In this document: piece after piece, positions 7,509 through 10,864 of the stretch
Numbering within the stretch: the first letter of the stretch is position 1
Layout of the letters: the number at the start of each line of letters is the position of its first letter
From: Chloroflexia bacterium
GTDB lineage: Bacteria; Chloroflexota; Chloroflexia; QHBQ01; JADMIH01
NCBI GenBank assembly: GCA_025927935.1
Contig: JAICKM010000174.1
Location: forward strand, 1-10,864
Direction: 5' to 3'
DNA: 10,864 nucleotides
Translations under genes and position numbers: made by a program
The notes under the pieces: generated by a model
What the model was told of the DNA's origin: nothing
Databases searched by the model: none
What the model saw: only the letters and a program-made list of their open reading frames with translations

Positions 7509-7544
7509 CCTGGAGGACGGTCCAGGACAACTTTTGTTGTCCTG
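7509..7544 (+). promoter_or_regulatory. Two mutually exclusive hairpins in the SLH-gene leader
   Basis: A 9-bp perfect stem with a TTTT loop (7523-7531 with 7536-7544) shares bases 7523-7526 with an upstream 6-bp stem (7509-7514 with 7521-7526), so both cannot form together. They sit 59 bases before the start codon. The structure could be a leader control element or an ordinary hairpin; no known riboswitch was recognised. Confidence 0.35.
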
Positions 7545-7591
7545 TCCGGGGGATGCCGGCGGGGGATTCCCTAGTGGCGGCAGGCCGGAAC

Positions 7592-7598
7592 AAGGAGA
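7592..7598 (+). promoter_or_regulatory. Ribosome binding site of the SLH protein gene
   Basis: AAGGAGA lies 5 bases before the ATG at 7604. It supports this start, which opens directly on a signal peptide, over an in-frame GTG at 7406 that has no ribosome site. Confidence 0.75.
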
Positions 7599-7603
7599 CA
7601 GCG

Positions 7604-10435
7604 ATGATACGCCGCATCGGTGCGTTGGGACTGTTTGCGTTGCTCATTAGCAGCAGTGTTAGAATGATGGCTCCCGATTCTGCACACGCGCTGGCGGCCG
7701 CTGCTGTCTTGCCGGTTGCCACGGCCACGGTGACGTGCGGCGCGAGCCCGGGCATTGTGCCCGCGGCGGCGCCCCCTGGCTACAGCAGTTTTGAGAGTGT
7801 GTCCGCAGTGGCCCCAAATGATGTGTGGGCCGTCGGCAGCTATTATAAGCTGGATCGCGGACTGCGGGTACCCCTGGCGGAGCATTGGGACGGCAGCGCC
7901 TGGACGCAGATTCCCACGGCTCCCGATGCCGACCTGGGCGAATTGTACGGGGTGGCGGCCGTCGCAACCGATGACGTGTGGGCGGTGGGCTACAGCCCTT
8001 ATAGCATTGCCAGTAGGCGGCCGCTGGTTGAGCACTGGGACGGCACACAGTGGCGCACGGTCCCGACTCCCGACGTGCCTGGCCCGCAGAGTGATCTTAA
8101 TGCGGTCACGGCCATTGGGCCGGACGATGTGTGGGCTGTCGGTTCCCATACCGGCCTGTCCACGCCCCACCCCTTGATGTTCCACTGGGATGGGCAGGCG
8201 TGGCACGAGGTGCCGGCGCCCGCCGGCGCCGATCTGGGCGTGTGGCAGGCCGTGTCCGGCACGGCGGCCAACGATATCTGGGCCGTCGGGCTGTCCTACA
8301 GCGCCGCCTATAGTGCCCCGGCGCCGCTGGTCGGCCATTGGACCGGCAGCCAGTGGACAGTCGTGTCGCTGCCCGGTTCGGTCTCTGAAGCCGGCGTGTT
8401 GCGCGGCGTGTTTGCCCGTACCCCGACCGATGTCTGGGCGGTGGGCTCCACGAATGCCACCGGGACGCCCGCGACCTCTACCGGGGGCCTGGTCTTGCAC
8501 TGGGATGGCCGCCAGTGGGTGCAGATCACCGACTCCGTGCTTACCTACATCAATAATCTCCAGGGCATCCTGGCGCTGGCCACGAACGATGTGTGGGTCG
8601 TGGGCGCCCAGGGCAGCATCGGTTCGTCCTTTCCGCCGGCAGGCCAGCCTATCCTGATCCATTGGGATGGCACCGCCTGGCGGGAAGATACCAGTCTCTC
8701 TGCTGTGACAGGCGGTTTCAATGCGATAACCGCAACGGGTGACAGCGGACTGTGGGCGGTGGGGGCACAGGACACCGCGCGGACGCTGACTGCGCAGTTC
8801 CATAGTGGGCAGTGGGCAGTGCGCCCCACGCCCGATGTCGGGCTACCAGACGCCCAGTTCGGCGCCGTCGATGCGCGCACCCCGGATGACATCTGGGCGG
8901 TGGGGCAGTATCAGATGGTGGGCAACTCCAGCCTCGCTTATCCCCTGCGGGAACACTGGGACGGCCGGCGCTGGAATTTCGTTCCGGATGATAGTAATCT
9001 TAGCGGCGATATCCGGTTGACCAGCGTGACCACACTCGCCGCCGATAATGCTTGGGCGGTCGGGGTACTCGGCGACGGCCTGGGATTTTATGGGATCCTG
9101 ATTCAGCACTGGGATGGCGGGCAGTGGCGGACGGTTGAGTCAACCACTCCCCTTGATTCCACCGATTCCGGGCTGTTCGGCGTGGACGCCGTGACCGCGG
9201 ATGACATCTGGGCCGTGGGTCGCAATCAGGGGGCGCCGCTGAGCCAGCACTGGGACGGCACGCGCTGGACAACCGTCCCCTTGCCCAATTCCCCCACGGC
9301 GACACTACGCGCGGTGGTTGCGGTTGCCCATGATAACGTCTGGGCCGCGGGCGACTATCTTGCGCCCGGCAATATACACACGCCCTGGATCGTGCACTGG
9401 GATGGCGCCACCTGGACCGAGGTCGCCGTGCCCGCGGGCGGCACCGGCAGCCTGCGCGCCCTTGCGGCGACCTCCGCGGGCGATATCTGGGCCGCCGGCA
9501 CGACCGGGGATCAGGTTGCGGGTGACAGCCTGATCCTGCACTGGGACGGCACCGCATGGCGGCGGGTTCCTAGCCCCAATGGCAGCGGACCCCTATCCGG
9601 CTTGTCCTCCCTCAGTGTAGTGGCTGCGGACGACGCCTGGGCGGTGGGCAGCAGCAGAAACGGCCCGTTCAGCGCGCCCACGGAGGCCATTGTCCTGCAC
9701 TGGGACGGCAGCCAGTGGCAGCGCGTGGCAAGCCCGGCACTGGCTGGGCAGCCGACCGGCCTGACCGGCGTGGCGGCCCTCGGCCCCGGTGATGTCTGGA
9801 TGGTCGGTACCCATAGGTACGATGCCACGGGCACGCTACGGATTGCCCACACCGGGCGCTTCAGCGACGTGCAACTGGGCGACTACTTCTACACGCCGGT
9901 GAATTACCTGGTGACACACGGGATCGTTAGCGGCTACGACGACTGTACTTTCCTCCCCGGGGCCAACACCACGCGCGGCCAGTTGGCGAAGATTATCGTC
10001 GGCGCCGAAGGTTGGCCCCGGTTGGCACCGCGCCAGCCGGACTTCGTTGATGTCAAACTGGGCAGCCCGTTCTACGCCTATATCGAGACGGCGTATAACC
10101 ATGGAATCGTCAGCGGCTACGCGGATGGCACCTTCCGGCCCGGCGCGAATGTGACACGCGGTCAGGTGAGCAAGATGATCGTGCGGGCGCAGGGCTGGGC
10201 GCCCCAGACGGCGGGCGGCCCGCACTTCGGCGATGTGCCGCCCGCCAGCCCGTTCTACGCGGCGATTGAGACGGCTTACGCGCACGGACTACTCAGCGGC
10301 TACGCCGACGGCAGCTTCCGGCCCGGCAATAGCGCGACGCGCGGCCAGATCAGCAAGATTATCTACCTGGCCTTGACCGGCCCGCCAGCAACGGCCACAC
10401 CGGCGCCCGCACTACCGGGGAAACGGGACAAATAG
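7604..10435 (+). CDS. SLH-anchored surface protein with two probable beta-propellers
   Basis: A 943-aa exported protein. Residues 1-29 are a signal peptide (cleavage near AHA-L). Residues 63-752 hold 14 repeats of about 49 aa with the pattern L..V.A...DVWAVG....HWDG..W..VP.P. The length and strand pattern suit beta-propeller blades, and 14 copies suggest two seven-bladed propellers. Blades 7 (372-418) and 14 (720-752) are degenerate. Residues 753 to about 927 are three SLH domains, starting FSDV (753), FVDV (814) and FGDV (875), with GYADGTFRPG and TRGQ signatures; SLH domains typically hold proteins to the S-layer/cell wall through secondary polymers. A short tail, TATPAPALPGKRDK, follows. 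Probable role: surface display, binding or structure; no catalytic residues were recognised. It is preceded by the wall-protein paralogues and followed by a strong terminator. Confidence 0.93.
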   Translation: MIRRIGALGLFALLISSSVRMMAPDSAHALAAAAVLPVATATVTCGASPGIVPAAAPPGYSSFESVSAVAPNDVWAVGSYYKLDRGLRVPLAEHWDGSAWTQIPTAPDADLGELYGVAAVATDDVWAVGYSPYSIASRRPLVEHWDGTQWRTVPTPDVPGPQSDLNAVTAIGPDDVWAVGSHTGLSTPHPLMFHWDGQAWHEVPAPAGADLGVWQAVSGTAANDIWAVGLSYSAAYSAPAPLVGHWTGSQWTVVSLPGSVSEAGVLRGVFARTPTDVWAVGSTNATGTPATSTGGLVLHWDGRQWVQITDSVLTYINNLQGILALATNDVWVVGAQGSIGSSFPPAGQPILIHWDGTAWREDTSLSAVTGGFNAITATGDSGLWAVGAQDTARTLTAQFHSGQWAVRPTPDVGLPDAQFGAVDARTPDDIWAVGQYQMVGNSSLAYPLREHWDGRRWNFVPDDSNLSGDIRLTSVTTLAADNAWAVGVLGDGLGFYGILIQHWDGGQWRTVESTTPLDSTDSGLFGVDAVTADDIWAVGRNQGAPLSQHWDGTRWTTVPLPNSPTATLRAVVAVAHDNVWAAGDYLAPGNIHTPWIVHWDGATWTEVAVPAGGTGSLRALAATSAGDIWAAGTTGDQVAGDSLILHWDGTAWRRVPSPNGSGPLSGLSSLSVVAADDAWAVGSSRNGPFSAPTEAIVLHWDGSQWQRVASPALAGQPTGLTGVAALGPGDVWMVGTHRYDATGTLRIAHTGRFSDVQLGDYFYTPVNYLVTHGIVSGYDDCTFLPGANTTRGQLAKIIVGAEGWPRLAPRQPDFVDVKLGSPFYAYIETAYNHGIVSGYADGTFRPGANVTRGQVSKMIVRAQGWAPQTAGGPHFGDVPPASPFYAAIETAYAHGLLSGYADGSFRPGNSATRGQISKIIYLALTGPPATATPAPALPGKRDK
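7790..9859 (+). repeat. 14 tandem propeller-blade repeats (coding)
   Basis: Fourteen repeats of about 150 bases encode DVWAVG and HWDG motifs (residues 63-752 of the SLH protein). Twelve carry both strands of the motif nearly intact; blade 4 has HWTG in place of HWDG. The DNA is diverged between copies although short words such as CACTGGGA(C/T)GGC recur, so this is an old array rather than a fresh expansion. Confidence 0.85.
9860..10390 (+). other. Three SLH domains (coding)
   Basis: Three tandem S-layer homology domains of about 53 aa starting at residues 753, 814 and 875. Signatures: GYDDCTFLPG...TRGQLAKII, GYADGTFRPG...TRGQVSKMI and GYADGSFRPG...TRGQISKII. The first is the least canonical and carries a cysteine (DDCTF). 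Confidence 0.9.
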
Positions 10436-10450
10436 CCCTCGCCGGTGATA

Positions 10451-10491
10451 CAGTGTGCGGCCTCCTCACCCGGTGAGGGGGCCGCACACTG
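10451..10491. terminator. Strong hairpin terminator after the SLH gene
   Basis: A 19-bp stem with one G-T pair (10451-10469 with 10473-10491) and a 3-base loop lies 15 bases after the stop. This is the most stable hairpin in the window. It lies between convergent genes and may act in both directions, although no long T-run flanks it. Confidence 0.8.
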
Positions 10492-10510
10492 TTCCGATGT
10501 CCCGGCGGCT

Positions 10511-10528
10511 CTAGCAGCCTGTCGGAGA
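10511..10528 (+). repeat. Left terminal inverted repeat
   Basis: Reads CTAGCAGCCTGTCGGAGA and is the exact reverse complement of 10660-10677. Confidence 0.85.
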
Positions 10529-10620
10529 CAACGGTTTTCGCCCCGAGTGGCTGTCTTTCCGTGAAAATCTTCCCTACTGGGGGACCGTTTTAGGCCCAGA
10601 AGTGAATGGTTCACCCCACT

Positions 10621-10864
10621 TTAGGGGTTAAAATCCCCAAGTCGGGGTTGGCGAGTTTCTCTCCGACAGGCTGCTAGGTGCTGGGATGGGGCGCGCACCA
10701 GCGGCGTGGCCCACACCGGATAAGGCGTCTCTCCGGGCGGTGTCATCCACTGGTTGGTCGCCAGGTCGAACACGAACTCGCCGGACACGCTCGGGTTGCG
10801 CGGCACGACCGTGACCAGGGTGCCCATGACATTAGCGATGTGCACGTAAATATCACGCACTTGC
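10621..10864 (-). CDS. 3' end of an unrecognised gene, running into the MITE-like element
   Basis: The C-terminal part of a gene whose start lies beyond the right edge of the window; the frame stays open to the edge. The visible part before the element (10678-10864) has codon use typical of a GC-rich genome (GTG, CTG, ACC, GAC) and encodes segments such as VPRNPSVSGEF and FDLATNQWMTPPGE. I do not recognise the family. The frame crosses the right inverted repeat at 10677, and its last residues (about 18, ending PRLGDFNP) and TAA stop (10621-10623) come from the element. The native C-terminus was therefore probably replaced. It is convergent with the SLH gene. A GTG at 10858-10860 is in frame but need not be the start. 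Confidence 0.6.
   Translation of the reverse strand, partial: QVRDIYVHIANVMGTLVTVVPRNPSVSGEFVFDLATNQWMTPPGETPYPVWATPLVRAPSQHLAACRRETRQPRLGDFNP
10660..10677 (-). repeat. Right terminal inverted repeat
   Basis: The exact reverse complement of 10511-10528. Just inside it, the complement reads GAAACTCGCC, loosely like the left end's inner AACGGTTTTCGCC, so the repeats may continue imperfectly. Confidence 0.85.

Larger units (their letters stand above)
7220..7603 (+). other. 384-base intergenic gap before the SLH gene
   Basis: No gene is supported here. The gap holds an 11-bp hairpin close after paralogue 3 (7265-7307), two overlapping hairpins near the next gene (7509-7544) and a Shine-Dalgarno at 7592. 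No clear -35/-10 promoter pair was seen. Reading frames that cross the gap lack ribosome sites and read as low-complexity Arg/Pro peptide. Confidence 0.7.
10511..10677. mobile_element. 167-bp MITE-like element with 18-bp inverted repeats
   Basis: The ends are perfect inverted repeats, each beginning with CTAG. The 131 bases between the repeats carry no protein gene of their own and contain several short GGGG/CCCC pairings around 10613-10646 that could fold. The size, lack of a transposase and perfect ends fit a miniature inverted-repeat element mobilised in trans. The palindromic CTAG at both ends could be part of the repeat or a 4-base target duplication. No transposase family was assigned. 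Confidence 0.65.

Noticed and set aside
7406..7603. Upstream GTG start giving a 1009-aa SLH protein
   Set aside because: It has no Shine-Dalgarno, its extension runs through the leader hairpins, and it would bury the signal peptide.
7114..7650. 178-codon + strand frame across the gap before the SLH gene
   Set aside because: It overlaps both neighbours out of frame and shows no domain, signal or ribosome site.
7571..8803. Long open frame of 410 codons on the - strand inside the SLH protein gene
   Set aside because: It mirrors the propeller repeats of the sense gene, giving repeated Arg/Gly/His-rich peptide, with no start signal of its own.
7790..9859. CRISPR or recent tandem DNA repeat
   Set aside because: The repetition is at protein level; the DNA copies are diverged, unequally spaced and fully coding.

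Overview
The window is GC-rich and nearly all of its genes lie on the + strand. It looks like a chromosomal segment of a Chloroflexota bacterium. This is inferred from the SLH-domain wording (GYADGTFRPG...TRGQ.SKII), from the surface protein built of DVWAVG/HWDG repeats, and from MPRTG tails that resemble sortase sorting signals. No marker gene confirms the phylum.

Layout. Bases 1-129 are a leader with a G9/C8 hairpin-forming tract. Next is a two-gene efflux unit: a 147-aa lipoprotein (130-573) that looks like a membrane-fusion protein with its middle removed, and 22 bases later a full-length RND permease (596-3742). A 13-bp hairpin follows. Then come three tandem paralogous secreted proteins of unknown function (3944-4993, 5176-6144, 6359-7219). 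The first and third end in an MPRTG motif, a hydrophobic stretch and arginines, the layout of a wall-sorting signal; the middle one has no such tail. After a 384-base gap with hairpins lies a 943-aa surface protein (7604-10435): signal peptide, 14 repeats that probably form two seven-bladed beta-propellers, and three SLH domains. A 19-bp terminator hairpin follows it.

The right end holds a 167-bp element with perfect 18-bp terminal inverted repeats ending in CTAG (10511-10677), a candidate MITE. It abuts the 3' end of a gene on the - strand that runs off the window, and it supplies that gene's last codons and stop.

How the parts may work together (inference): the lipoprotein and permease form a reduced export system in the envelope. 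The three paralogues and the SLH protein are surface or wall proteins that appear to use two different anchoring routes. Hairpins after most genes, gaps of about 180-380 bases and a separate Shine-Dalgarno for each gene suggest separate transcription units rather than one long operon. The substrate of the permease and the function of the paralogues cannot be read from the sequence.
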